Of a stretch of 27,406 nucleotides of DNA, positions 7,541 to 15,788 are shown piece after piece. The notes beneath the pieces were generated by a model. It saw nothing but the letters and a program-made list of their open reading frames with translations, did no database searches and was not told the origin of the DNA. Position numbers and translations under genes: made by a program. Source of the stretch: JBNKDD01 sp050288085 (GTDB lineage: Bacteria > Chloroflexota > Anaerolineae > Aggregatilineales > UBA3940); the NCBI GenBank assembly GCA_050288085.1, contig JBNKDD010000046.1, positions 1 to 27,406 on the forward strand. The letters are read 5' to 3'. Position 1 is the stretch's first letter; the number at the start of each line of letters is the position of its first letter.

Positions 7541-7936
7541 ATGTTTTTTGAAGGAATAAAAACCGTTGTTATTGATGACAAACAATCAGATATTGTAGTA
7601 ATACAACGTCTGTTAAAAAACATCGGAATAGTATGTGATGCATTAACCAATGCTTCTGCGGTTGATGAACTCAGGAACAGCGAACCGCCTCATGTCATTT
7701 TTCTAGACCTGGAGATGCCAGGAAAAAACGGTTACGATTTACTTAACGAAATAACTATCTTACCGGAACTCGAAGGGGTTCCTGTAGTCGCTTATACAGC
7801 TCATCAATCTCACATGCCTGTTGCACGGGATGCTGGATTCCATAGCTTTTTAGGCAAACCATTACACAGCAGTGAATTCAGTAACCAACTTGCCCGAATT
7901 TTGAATGGGGAACAGGTTTGGGAGATAAGAGAATAA
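7541..7936 (+). CDS. Single-domain response regulator (CheY-like receiver) 3
   Basis: The 131-residue receiver has acidic pair D12-D13, phospho-site D56 (IFLDLEMPG), switch T86 (AYTAH) and K106 (GKPLH). An AGGAG site precedes the ATG with about 8-nt spacing. The tail is NGEQVWEIRE, again G-x-x-V-W. The gap to receiver 2 is 38 nt, which fits one transcript with it. No output domain is present. The three receivers are clearly diverged from each other (different helix alpha-4 regions), so this is an old duplication or assembly and not a recent tandem copy. Confidence 0.92.
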   Translation: MFFEGIKTVVIDDKQSDIVVIQRLLKNIGIVCDALTNASAVDELRNSEPPHVIFLDLEMPGKNGYDLLNEITILPELEGVPVVAYTAHQSHMPVARDAGFHSFLGKPLHSSEFSNQLARILNGEQVWEIRE

Positions 7937-8289
7937 TCTTTCCCGATACAATTGCTATAAGCTTTGTGGTTTTCTCAAATAGGATAGTGATGATTACAAC
8001 AGGTGGCCTTGCAGTAGATTCAATACACTGTAGTCCCCCATCGTGGATGTTCACCCATCTACTATCAATTGACCAAAGTTACTATTTTGTTCAATAAAAA
8101 GCACTTGATCAATACTAACTTGCCCAGGGGCACAGGACGCAGCAGATGCGGAGTTCTCGTGCCCCTGATCAGGGAATTAAAAGAGAATAAAACAACAGAC
8201 AGAGTAGTTAGTTATCCTGGGCCTCCGCGCTGGGCACATGAAACCCCCGCCTCTACTCCCGCGTATACGGGTTGAACAAGGAGAATCCA
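7937..8289. other. Intergenic region before the CPBP protease gene
   Basis: About 350 bases hold no convincing gene. A 68-codon plus-strand frame (8069-8275) lacks a ribosome site and family features. The clearest structure is a perfect 9-bp inverted repeat, CAGGGGCAC (8125-8133) / GTGCCCCTG (8159-8167), with a 25-nt loop; its GGGGC/GCCCC character resembles the other dispersed hairpins in the window. No strong promoter is evident, although TTGACC near 8069 is a weak -35 candidate. Confidence 0.5.
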
Positions 8290-9075
8290 ATGGAACCGTC
8301 CACCAATCAGTATAAACTCTGGCAGATAATCGGCATCTGGCTGGCAGCCGGTGTGCCGATGTGGGTATTAGGTTGGCTGGCCTACCCGGCACTCAGCCAG
8401 GGCCTTGATGCCGCCGACGCGGGCATGCTGCGCATCAAGCTGTTGACCGCCGGGTTGATCTGGCAGTTCATCCTATCGATGATCATCCTATACCGCGAGG
8501 AAGGCAATATCCGCCTTGAAACGATCCGCCGCCGCTTCTGGTTGAACAACCCGATCTCCCCCAAAACCGGCCAAAAGGATAACCGCCTCTGGTGGCTGAT
8601 CATCCCCCTGATCGTGTTGATGGCCTTACTCAGCATGGTCATTTTACCCCCTGTCGACGAGCTGTGGCTGAAGATACTTCCCTTCCTGGCAGCGCCACCA
8701 GGCTTTACGCCGGACGTTCTATTTGCCACACCGGAAGCCCAGGCTCAATGGGTCGGAGTTTGGAGCCTGTTTATCTGGTTTTTTGTGCTGTCCCTGTTTA
8801 ACACCGTCCTGGGTGAGGAATTTGTCTTCCGGGGAGTGCTGCTGCCCAAAATGAAGGGCGTATTCGGCAAATGGGACTGGGTGGCAAACGCCGCGATCTT
8901 TGCCCTCTACCACCTGCACCAACCCTGGGGATTGCCGGGCACCTTTCTGGCGGCATTGGTCATGACCTTTACCGGTAAGCGCTTTCGCTCCAACTGGTTC
9001 CCGATCATCCTGCACTCCGGCCAGAGTGTATTTTTCCTGGTCGTGATCCTGGGATTGGTGTTAGGTCTGGCCTGA
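8290..9075 (+). CDS. CPBP family intramembrane glutamic endopeptidase (Abi/Rce1-like)
   Basis: The 261-residue polytopic membrane protein has the three CPBP signatures: E176-E177-x-x-x-R181 (GEEFVFRGVLLP), F204-x-x-x-H208 (FALYH) and H242 in the last motif (LHSGQS). CPBP proteins are membrane proteases or protease-like proteins related to eukaryotic Rce1 CAAX processing enzymes; bacterial members act in peptide maturation, bacteriocin self-immunity or regulation. ATG 8290 has a GGAG site at 7 nt, so I prefer it to the upstream in-frame TTG. The next membrane-protein gene starts 16 nt downstream, behind its own ribosome site. The substrate is unknown. Confidence 0.9.
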   Translation: MEPSTNQYKLWQIIGIWLAAGVPMWVLGWLAYPALSQGLDAADAGMLRIKLLTAGLIWQFILSMIILYREEGNIRLETIRRRFWLNNPISPKTGQKDNRLWWLIIPLIVLMALLSMVILPPVDELWLKILPFLAAPPGFTPDVLFATPEAQAQWVGVWSLFIWFFVLSLFNTVLGEEFVFRGVLLPKMKGVFGKWDWVANAAIFALYHLHQPWGLPGTFLAALVMTFTGKRFRSNWFPIILHSGQSVFFLVVILGLVLGLA

Positions 9076-9091
9076 GCAATTGGAGTTCACC

Positions 9092-10102
9092 ATGACAGAC
9101 AAACAACCTCGTGAACGTCACGGCTGGCAAATCTTGACCCTGCTATTTCTGGCCCCTATGACCGGTGAATTGCTGTCTGGGTCGGCCCCACCGGTAGAAT
9201 TCTTCAACCCGCTCAGCCTGATCCTCCTGATTTCACTGTATGGCAGCGGAGCTTTATTGGTGCGTGAACTGGCCCGGCGTCAGGGGAAAGGCTGGGCAAG
9301 CATTTTATTGCTGGGAGCCGCCTATGGGATTTACGAAGAGGGGATCGTTGTCCGCAGCTTTTTTGACCCCACCTGGATGGACCTGGGCATCCTCGCCGAG
9401 TATGGCCGCTGGCTGGGCGTCAATTGGGTATGGGCGCTACAACTGACCATCTATCATGCAGTCGTCAGCATCGCGATCCCGATCATGCTGATCGAACTGC
9501 TCTTCCCGGCCCACCGTGATCGACCCTGGCTCCGCAAACGGGGTGTTATCTTTTACGCGGTGATGTTACTTGCCACCCAGGCATTCGGGCCATTGATGGG
9601 CATGAAAGCCCCCATCCTCGCTTATCTGGGCAGCATGATCGTCATCGGCCTATTGATCGGGCTCGCCCTCCGCTGGCCGGTCCGGGAGGAGCCGCGTGTC
9701 AAACCGGTTCGCCCACTCAAACCGGGCTGGTTCTTCTTGCTGGGATTTGTAGGGATGGTGAGCATATTCTTCCCGCTCTGGATTCTGCCCGAACAGAATG
9801 TACCGGTCTTCTATACCCTATGGGTAGGGATCGCCTCACCCGCCCTGTTCACGGCCCTGGCCTGGATCATCGGAGGCCGCTCGTGGACTGATTACCATCG
9901 CTTGGCGCTGACTGCCGGAGCCATGTTGGTCTGGATATTGATGGCTTTCATTGCTGAGTTGGATGCCGCTAACCGTCCAGATGATCCATCCGGCATGGCT
10001 TTAGTTGGCCTGGCTTTTCTGGCCTTTATGATCTGGCTAGGGATACGTGTCAGACGGCGCGAAAAGCGCTTATCTGATCCTCTTGAAACTTATGCGATTT
10101 AG
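9092..10102 (+). CDS. Polytopic membrane protein of unknown function, paired with the CPBP protease
   Basis: I do not recognise this 336-residue protein. It has about nine or ten TM segments. ATG 9092 has a GGAG site at good spacing. Near the third TM it carries Y-E82-E83-G-I-V-V-R88, and the following TM has H122 (IYHAVV). This recalls the CPBP glutamate pair and histidine, but the E-E to R spacing is one residue longer than canonical EExxxR, so catalytic kinship is only a suggestion. The 16-nt distance to the CPBP gene implies one transcript and possibly one complex. After the stop comes a structured intergenic region with a fold-back repeat facing the convergent gene. Confidence 0.8.
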   Translation: MTDKQPRERHGWQILTLLFLAPMTGELLSGSAPPVEFFNPLSLILLISLYGSGALLVRELARRQGKGWASILLLGAAYGIYEEGIVVRSFFDPTWMDLGILAEYGRWLGVNWVWALQLTIYHAVVSIAIPIMLIELLFPAHRDRPWLRKRGVIFYAVMLLATQAFGPLMGMKAPILAYLGSMIVIGLLIGLALRWPVREEPRVKPVRPLKPGWFFLLGFVGMVSIFFPLWILPEQNVPVFYTLWVGIASPALFTALAWIIGGRSWTDYHRLALTAGAMLVWILMAFIAELDAANRPDDPSGMALVGLAFLAFMIWLGIRVRRREKRLSDPLETYAI

Positions 10103-10138
10103 CTTTTTCATTACCCCCCATCGCGCTTTCCGCGATTC

Positions 10139-10272
10139 GCCCCCCTTGTTGAATTTAAAAAATTAATAAGGCAATTGTAGGGGCGACTGGTCAGTCGCCC
10201 TGGGCACAGCATGCTGTATCCCTACGCAAAAATGGTTGCCTTGTTATTTAGTGAAACCCCAACAAGGGGGGC
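10139..10272. repeat. 134-bp nested fold-back element (MITE-like)
   Basis: The perfect 13-bp terminal inverted repeats are GCCCCCCTTGTTG (10139-10151) and CAACAAGGGGGGC (10260-10272). Inside are AAGGCAA/TTGCCTT (10168-10174, 10236-10242), GTAGGG/CCCTAC (10177-10182, 10220-10225), an 8-bp hairpin GGGCGACT/AGTCGCCC (10181-10188, 10193-10200) and the 12-bp palindrome ACAGCATGCTGT (10206-10217). No reading frame is present. It lies between convergent genes. It is probably a non-autonomous mobile or REP-like element, possibly working as a bidirectional terminator. Confidence 0.75.
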
Positions 10273-10279
10273 TGATGAG

Positions 10280-10296
10280 GGCGACCAAAGGTCGCC
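10280..10296. repeat. Short hairpin in the convergent gap
   Basis: GGCGACC-AAA-GGTCGCC is a perfect 7-bp stem just outside the fold-back element. It resembles the element's inner GGGCGACT hairpin and may be a degenerate piece of the same family or a transcription end. Confidence 0.5.
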
Positions 10297-10331
10297 GCTC
10301 ACTGGGGGTGACCGCCAAAGATACGCTAAAG

Positions 10332-11932
10332 TCACGACAGTAGTTCTTTCAACTTATCGATAATGAACCGGTAATACCGAGTATTGTTCAGACAGCCCTC
10401 ACCCGGATAGGTCACGATATACTGACTCCAATCGGTGTGTTCCTCGAAATGCCCATCGCGTTCCTTGGGCCACCAGATTTGAATCTCGCCGACATCAGCC
10501 TGATCATCCCGGACATAGGCCAACGTTCGGAACCGGTCAAGTACCGGGCTGTCGATATAAGTTTCCATCACATAGGGTTGATAGCTCACCAGATGCGGAT
10601 AGGCGACGACCTCATAATCACCGTCAACCCCATCCGCCAGCAACGCATCGAGAACAGCAAATCAGCATTCGGCACCCGCTCAAAGATCAGGACCGCATGA
10701 GTATCCCCGGTGATGATATCGAGGTTTTGCTCATTCACATTGACCATCACCTCACGCCGCAGGCCGAAGTACAACCCCGCATTCATATTCCCAAAGTAGC
10801 GAACCGGCATCCCGGCCTCCGCAGCTTGTGCCATCGCCTGATCGACCGCCTCAAATCCCGTCCGGCTGAACACCGCAAAATCCACCACGTGCTGAAGCAG
10901 GCTCCAACTCACCACCAGCGACAGCACCGCCAGCGCCACCCGCCGGTATCCGCCCATCTTTTTGACCAGGCACATTCCCACATACAGACTCGGAACCGCC
11001 AACAGCACATACGCAGCCGTGAGCATCCGGGGCAGCACCATCCCCTGTATGATCACCCGGTACACATAGAAGGCTATCATCAACCAGCCGGTCAGGTAAA
11101 CCTGATCCATCAGAGGGTGACGATATACCCGGCGGAATAAGGGATAGCTGACCCCGATCACCAGCAAGATGGCGTTGATCCACGTATTCGAGAATGCCAG
11201 CAGTTCGAAAATGTGCGACCAGCAGAGGGTATTTTCAAACACCGCCTGCCGAAAAATATCCCCCATAATAATCCGCGTCCACCCGAACGGAACCCCCGTG
11301 AACAGGAACCGCAGTGCCTCGATTGGCAGATAGGGGATAAAGAACCCGCCTATCAACTTACCTGACATCTTGAGCCGTTCTTCGCCGGGAACCAGGATCA
11401 CACCGGTCAGGCACCACAGCCCCACCGGGATCATAAAGCTGCTGTGCGACAGAATCGCCAGGCAGAGCGCCGCACCCGCATAGACATATCGTTTTTCGCT
11501 ATACAGCCACATCCCCAGCACGAAGAAGGCCAGCGGATACCCCATATGGATATGGGAGTAGTAAAGCACCGAGGGCAGGCTTAACACCCACAACACGCCC
11601 AGCAGCGCCCACGAGGTTGAACCCAACGCATTCCGGGTCAGGCGGAAAAAAGCGAAGGCCATCACCGCACCAAACACCGCCAGATTGACCATATCCCAGG
11701 CTGGATTCACCCCGCCGATCAGGTATGCGATCCCCTCTAACAGCATGACGGCAGCTTTGCCCCCATCCGGCCCCCAGCACCCCAGCACCAGGTCAGCCCC
11801 ACCGGCATTTTGCAGCGGTGTATCATGATGCAAAAAATATCCGCCCGGCCCCAAAATGCCTATGGTCAAAGCCAAAAACAGGACGGGAGGGAGCCAGCCT
11901 TTTAATCGAATCGACTGCATAAACTCTGTCAT
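10332..11932 (-). pseudogene. Frameshifted polytopic GT-C-like membrane protein
   Basis: Two overlapping minus-strand frames together make one protein of about 530 residues. The upstream frame (11932 to 10586) has ten or more TM segments with short loops, a large first periplasmic loop after TM1 and the membrane layout of lipid-linked-sugar GT-C glycosyltransferases; it ends in a short out-of-frame tail after VPNAD. The downstream frame continues V-L-D-A-L-L-A-D-G and ends KELLS at 10332. That frame is closed by TGA at 10662-10664, so the shift lies just after it, near 10650-10661, equivalent to loss of one base. It could be a real mutation or an assembly error. ATG 11932 and ATG 11920 are both possible starts. 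GT-C assignment rests on architecture only; enzyme specificity is unknown. Confidence 0.7.
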
Positions 11933-11949
11933 ACTCCAATAAAAACATT

Positions 11950-11965
11950 GTAGGGGCAACGCCCC
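11950..11965. repeat. GTAGGGGC hairpin, second occurrence
   Basis: GTAGGGGC-AAC-GCCCC forms a 5-bp stem beside the start of the frameshifted gene. GTAGGGGC also begins the core of the fold-back element (10177) and appears at the right edge of the window (27395), so it looks like a dispersed motif. Confidence 0.45.
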
Positions 11966-12069
11966 CTGATTTATGGATAGGGCCCAAATCGGGATAGCGC
12001 CTATAGGATAATTACGTTCACCGGTGGAATTATACTACGCCTTCGGACTTTACCACCCGGAGCTGTGTA

Positions 12070-12099
12070 TTGACATTCTTAAAATATGTAATATATTAT
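12070..12099 (+). promoter_or_regulatory. Promoter with overlapping palindrome before the MarR gene
   Basis: TTGACA at 12070-12075 is a perfect -35 box. A -10 follows as TATATT (12092-12097, 16-bp gap) or TATTAT (12094-12099, 18-bp gap). The 10-bp palindrome TAATATATTA (12089-12098) covers the -10, as expected for an operator bound by the adjacent MarR protein (autorepression inferred). Confidence 0.65.
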
Positions 12100-12115
12100 A
12101 TATCGTGAGGTGCAC

Positions 12116-12577
12116 ATGACAGAGCCAACAAGAAACAATCAATCCACTATTCTTGGCCTGCTGGTTGATTCGGCCAACAAGCTGCAAATCCTGGGTGATC
12201 GCTATTTCAAGTCAACCGGTTTAACCACCAAACAATGGTACCTATGTGTACTCCTGGAACAATTTGGTGATGATGCGCCCACCTTAGGGGAAATCGCCGA
12301 ACAAATGGGGAGTTCGTATCAGAATGTAAAGCAAATTGCCCTGAAACTTGAAAGCAAGGGCTTGCTGCATTTGATCAAAGACCCGCAAGATAACAGGAAA
12401 TTGCGTTTATATCTACCGGACACCAATCCAGATTACTGGGAAGAGAGAAGACAACAGGACGAAGAATTTATAGCGATGTTTTTTCAGGGAATGACGGAAG
12501 AGGAAATCAATTCGATTTTAATGGGACTACAGAATCTACACGAGCGGATCGTAGCTCTTGAAAACCACAACGAGTAA
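12116..12577 (+). CDS. MarR family transcriptional regulator
   Basis: The 153-residue protein has a winged helix-turn-helix. It begins with a helical dimerisation segment (LGLLVDSANKLQILGDRYF) and T-K-Q-W-Y. The HTH is TLGEIAEQMGSSYQNVKQIALKLESKGLL, the wing region is IKDPQDNRKLRLYL, and a C-terminal dimerisation helix follows. ATG 12116 with a GAGG site 5 nt upstream is preferred over GTG 12110. MarR dimers usually repress their own operon until a small phenolic or lipophilic ligand binds. The promoter carries a palindrome over the -10. A membrane-protein gene begins 23 nt after the stop and is probably the regulated target. Confidence 0.9.
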   Translation: MTEPTRNNQSTILGLLVDSANKLQILGDRYFKSTGLTTKQWYLCVLLEQFGDDAPTLGEIAEQMGSSYQNVKQIALKLESKGLLHLIKDPQDNRKLRLYLPDTNPDYWEERRQQDEEFIAMFFQGMTEEEINSILMGLQNLHERIVALENHNE

Positions 12578-12600
12578 TCGTAAGAAAGTGAAGAATTAAC

Positions 12601-13476
12601 GTGAATAAGTCAATCCATTTTATTTTGATCGGCCTGATTGTAGTGCTGTCGTTGTTTGCGACAACAATGGGCCTGTTCTGGCAGACTGAAGGCCAGCCTT
12701 ATGAATTCCAAACCCTGCGCGGCGAAACCGTAATGATTCACGGAGAAGGGCTGTATCAAAATGATACGGTTTCGATTGCAGCCCAGGCTATCGCCCAGGA
12801 TATCGTGACACTATTGGTGGGAATTCCGATGTTAATCATAGCCACCATTCAATTTAGAAAAGGCAGCTTACAGGGCAAGCTGCTCCTGGCAGGCATCTTA
12901 GGTTATTTCCTGTATACCTATACTTCCTATTCAAACGGACTGGCTTATAACTCCTTGTTCCTGGTATACGTGACCTTGTTTGCCCTCGTTCTATTTACCT
13001 TCATCTCGACCCTGAAGACCATCGATATCCCCTCCTTACCAGACCACCTCTCAGCACACCTGCCCAACCGTGGGATAGCCATCTTTCTGTTTGTCTTTGG
13101 AGGATTCCTGCTTCTGGCCTGGCTGGAACGCATCGGAACCGGGTGGCTCACCAATCAACCACCCTTTGGCCTGGAGTCTTACACCACCCTGGCTGTCCAG
13201 GTTTTAGATCTGGGTATCATTGTCCCGACATCCTTCTTAAGCGGAGTCCTGATCTGGAAACAGCGTCCCTGGGGATACATGTTGTCTTCTATTATGCTTA
13301 TCTGCGGCCTGACCATGTTCCTGGCGATCATCGCCATGATTATCAACGAGTACCTGGCCGGTGTCCATCTGACCATGGCAGAGGTACTGATATTCCCAAC
13401 AATAACGTTGATAAATATCGGGTTGGCAGTTGCTCTGCTCAAGAACGCATCCAGGCCCTCTCCTGCTGCGGCATGA
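12601..13476 (+). CDS. Eight-TM membrane protein of unknown function, MarR-linked
   Basis: The 291-residue protein starts at a GTG with a weak upstream purine stretch. There are about eight hydrophobic segments, with an extracytoplasmic loop of about 35 residues after TM1 (WQTEGQPYEFQTLRGETVMI). No Walker, DxxE or other catalytic motif is visible, and the pattern does not match the major transporter families I know. Its position directly behind the MarR gene suggests a function in membrane stress, export of a MarR ligand, or envelope composition; this is inference. A hairpin follows the stop. Confidence 0.8.
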   Translation: MNKSIHFILIGLIVVLSLFATTMGLFWQTEGQPYEFQTLRGETVMIHGEGLYQNDTVSIAAQAIAQDIVTLLVGIPMLIIATIQFRKGSLQGKLLLAGILGYFLYTYTSYSNGLAYNSLFLVYVTLFALVLFTFISTLKTIDIPSLPDHLSAHLPNRGIAIFLFVFGGFLLLAWLERIGTGWLTNQPPFGLESYTTLAVQVLDLGIIVPTSFLSGVLIWKQRPWGYMLSSIMLICGLTMFLAIIAMIINEYLAGVHLTMAEVLIFPTITLINIGLAVALLKNASRPSPAAA

Positions 13477-13509
13477 GTCGCACTCACCTCTCCATAAATC
13501 ACCTTAGGG

Positions 13510-13538
13510 CGGCAGCCTATCGAGCTGCCGTCTGATTT
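13510..13538 (+). terminator. Probable terminator of the MarR operon
   Basis: CGGCAGC (13510-13516) and GCTGCCG (13524-13530) form a 7-bp stem with a 7-nt loop, followed by TCTGATTTTC. The T-run is short, so strength is moderate. Confidence 0.55.
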
Positions 13539-13680
13539 TCTACTTCGACGGTTTGACTTCATTCCCCCTCCTTTTTTGATACGCCCTGGCTAGATGATGA
13601 TATCGATGTTGTATACTGGCCCACCATCACATGTGATTCTCTGAAATTCCTTCTTAACAAACTTAGAAAGTGTAATTGAT

Positions 13681-15681
13681 ATGGAAAACAAGTCCTCTCG
13701 CCCTGACTACCTGGCCGGGATTGACGGCTTAAGGGCAATTTCTGTATTGGCAGTGATCATTTACCACATAGAGTATTTCTCTTTTTTGCCGGGAGGCTTT
13801 ACGGGGGTTGATGTATTCTTCGTCATTTCCGGGTACGTAATCAGCAAATCTCTATCCAAAAAATCTTCGCTGCGATTTCCCCGCTATCTCTCAGAATTCT
13901 ACAAGCGGCGAATCCTCAGGATCGCCCCGGCGCTTATCGTCTGTCTGCTCATCACCGTTATGGCGTCGGTTCTGTTCATCCCAACCGGCCCAAGCGAAAC
14001 CATCAGCAAGACAGGGCTGGCCGCATTCTTCGGATATAGCAACCTCGCGCTGATCTGGCATACCGACAGCTACTTCTCGCCGCTGGGTGAATTTAACCCC
14101 TTTCTCCACACCTGGTCATTGGGTGTTGAAGAGCAATTCTATTTATTCTTCCCACTGATCTTTTACCTCTGGCTGAGATTCGGAAAAGAGAAATCAACGT
14201 GGGGATATCTTTCTCGTGGATTGTTAGTCGTGCTGGCCGTCTCATCGTTGATTTATGCCTGTTTTGAGACACCGGCCCATCACGACCTGGCCTTTTATTT
14301 ATTGCTGAGTCGATTCTGGGAACTTGCAGCGGGGGCACTGCTTTTCCAACTGCATGCCAGCAATATAGGCATCGCAAATTCAAGACGAACATCCGATATC
14401 TTTTTGGTTTCCGGCCTGCTTCTATTGGGTATCGGCTTCCTTTATTCTTCCCAGGATTTGTTCCCGTTTCCCTGGGCAATTGCACCTGTCCTGGGCGCGA
14501 TGCTGTTGATCGGCGGTGTTACAAACACCTCAGACAGATTGTCCCTTATCCATAAATTCCTTCAGACGCCTGTCATGACCTACATCGGAAAGATATCCTT
14601 TCCCCTGTATCTCTGGCACTGGTCGATAGCTGCGCTGCTCCGCTGGACGGTTGGCTTTGATCGTTTAGAGTATGTCCTTATCTACCTGATCGTTGTCTTC
14701 TTATTGGCAGCAGCTTCCTATCACTTCATCGAAACGCCGGTGCGCACCAACCAGTATCTCCTGGCGCAAAAGAACTGGAAGCTGCTCCTATCCGGCCTCG
14801 CCGTGATCGCGATTTCATATGGCGCTGCAACCTACATCTTTAAATCGCAATCGACCATCAGCTTAAGCGTCACCAAAGATAGATACACCTGGAATGCGTA
14901 TGGTCACATGCCCAGGGAACAGCTCGACATCAGCACCGATCAAGACCTTGCTGGCCGGACAATATTTGTCATCGGGGACTCTCATTCCGCAGCCTACCGC
15001 ACGATGCTAAAAGAGATATCTATTCAATTAGGTGTTGAAACAGAAATATATGAAAAAGGAGGCTGCGCCATCGCTGGCTTAATTACACCAATCGACCAGC
15101 TAAATGACTGCCAGGAATATTACGACCAGACCTTTGCGGAAGTAAAAAACAAGGCAAAGCCGGGTGATATCATCTTCATGGCCTCATTGCGTATGCCTGA
15201 ACTATCCGGTCGATTTGAGCCATACGATGAAGCACAAGCGACTGCCCACATCAACCGGAGAATGACCCCGGAAAATCTGCAAGCCGCCCTGGACGACGCC
15301 GATCAAATCATTGACCAACTTAGTATCCCCGGCGTGCACATTTTGATCGATGCGCCACTGCCCATATTCAAAGCACCACCTTATCGTTGTTCCGACTGGT
15401 TCAACAAGATGAACCCCGTCTGCTCTGCCGGGCTTACCGTAGACCGTGAATTTTTGTTGGAGCTTCGCCAACCGGTAATGGACTCTCTCGAAACGTTGGA
15501 GAGCAGGCATCAAAATCTATCGGTTTGGGATCCGCTTTTTGTCCTGTGCGAAGATGAGATTTGCGCCGCCTATGACGACGACGGGCCATTGTTTTTTGAT
15601 GGCGATCATTTGACCGCTCATGGCAACCGGGTTCTCACACCGTCCTTCAGGGACAAGTTATTAGAAATCTGGCAGCAGTGA
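13681..15681 (+). CDS. Acyltransferase-3 / SGNH O-acyltransferase (OafA/OatA-like)
   Basis: The 666-residue protein is a two-part membrane enzyme. The N-terminal acyltransferase-3 domain has about ten TM helices and the motifs GIDGLRAISVLAVIIYH, FFVISGY and FLHTWSLGVEEQFY. The C-terminal extracytoplasmic SGNH hydrolase-like domain has the nucleophile S434 in GDSHS and the D640-x-x-H643 pair in FDGDHL. Such proteins carry acyl groups, usually acetyl, across the membrane and put them on cell-surface glycans such as O-antigen or peptidoglycan. The length is typical. Both active sites appear intact. The target glycan is unknown; the neighbouring frameshifted GT-C-like gene could belong to the same surface theme. 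Confidence 0.93.
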   Translation: MENKSSRPDYLAGIDGLRAISVLAVIIYHIEYFSFLPGGFTGVDVFFVISGYVISKSLSKKSSLRFPRYLSEFYKRRILRIAPALIVCLLITVMASVLFIPTGPSETISKTGLAAFFGYSNLALIWHTDSYFSPLGEFNPFLHTWSLGVEEQFYLFFPLIFYLWLRFGKEKSTWGYLSRGLLVVLAVSSLIYACFETPAHHDLAFYLLLSRFWELAAGALLFQLHASNIGIANSRRTSDIFLVSGLLLLGIGFLYSSQDLFPFPWAIAPVLGAMLLIGGVTNTSDRLSLIHKFLQTPVMTYIGKISFPLYLWHWSIAALLRWTVGFDRLEYVLIYLIVVFLLAAASYHFIETPVRTNQYLLAQKNWKLLLSGLAVIAISYGAATYIFKSQSTISLSVTKDRYTWNAYGHMPREQLDISTDQDLAGRTIFVIGDSHSAAYRTMLKEISIQLGVETEIYEKGGCAIAGLITPIDQLNDCQEYYDQTFAEVKNKAKPGDIIFMASLRMPELSGRFEPYDEAQATAHINRRMTPENLQAALDDADQIIDQLSIPGVHILIDAPLPIFKAPPYRCSDWFNKMNPVCSAGLTVDREFLLELRQPVMDSLETLESRHQNLSVWDPLFVLCEDEICAAYDDDGPLFFDGDHLTAHGNRVLTPSFRDKLLEIWQQ

Positions 15682-15788
15682 ACCGGGGTATAATGAATGA
15701 GGCCGATCAGAGGAGAGCAGAAGTTTTGTCCATTACTCAATCATATATTCTGCTATTTTTTATCCCGAAATCAGAAAGGTGGATTGCA

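Noticed and set aside
8069..8275. 68-codon plus-strand frame before the CPBP gene.
   Set aside because: No ribosome site, no hydrophobic or motif pattern, and it spans the 8125-8167 inverted repeat.
10586..10664. Programmed ribosomal frameshifting as an explanation for the two overlapping GT-C frames.
   Set aside because: No X-XXY-YYZ slippery heptamer or downstream pseudoknot is evident at the joint, and this family is not known to use recoding; mutation or assembly error is simpler.
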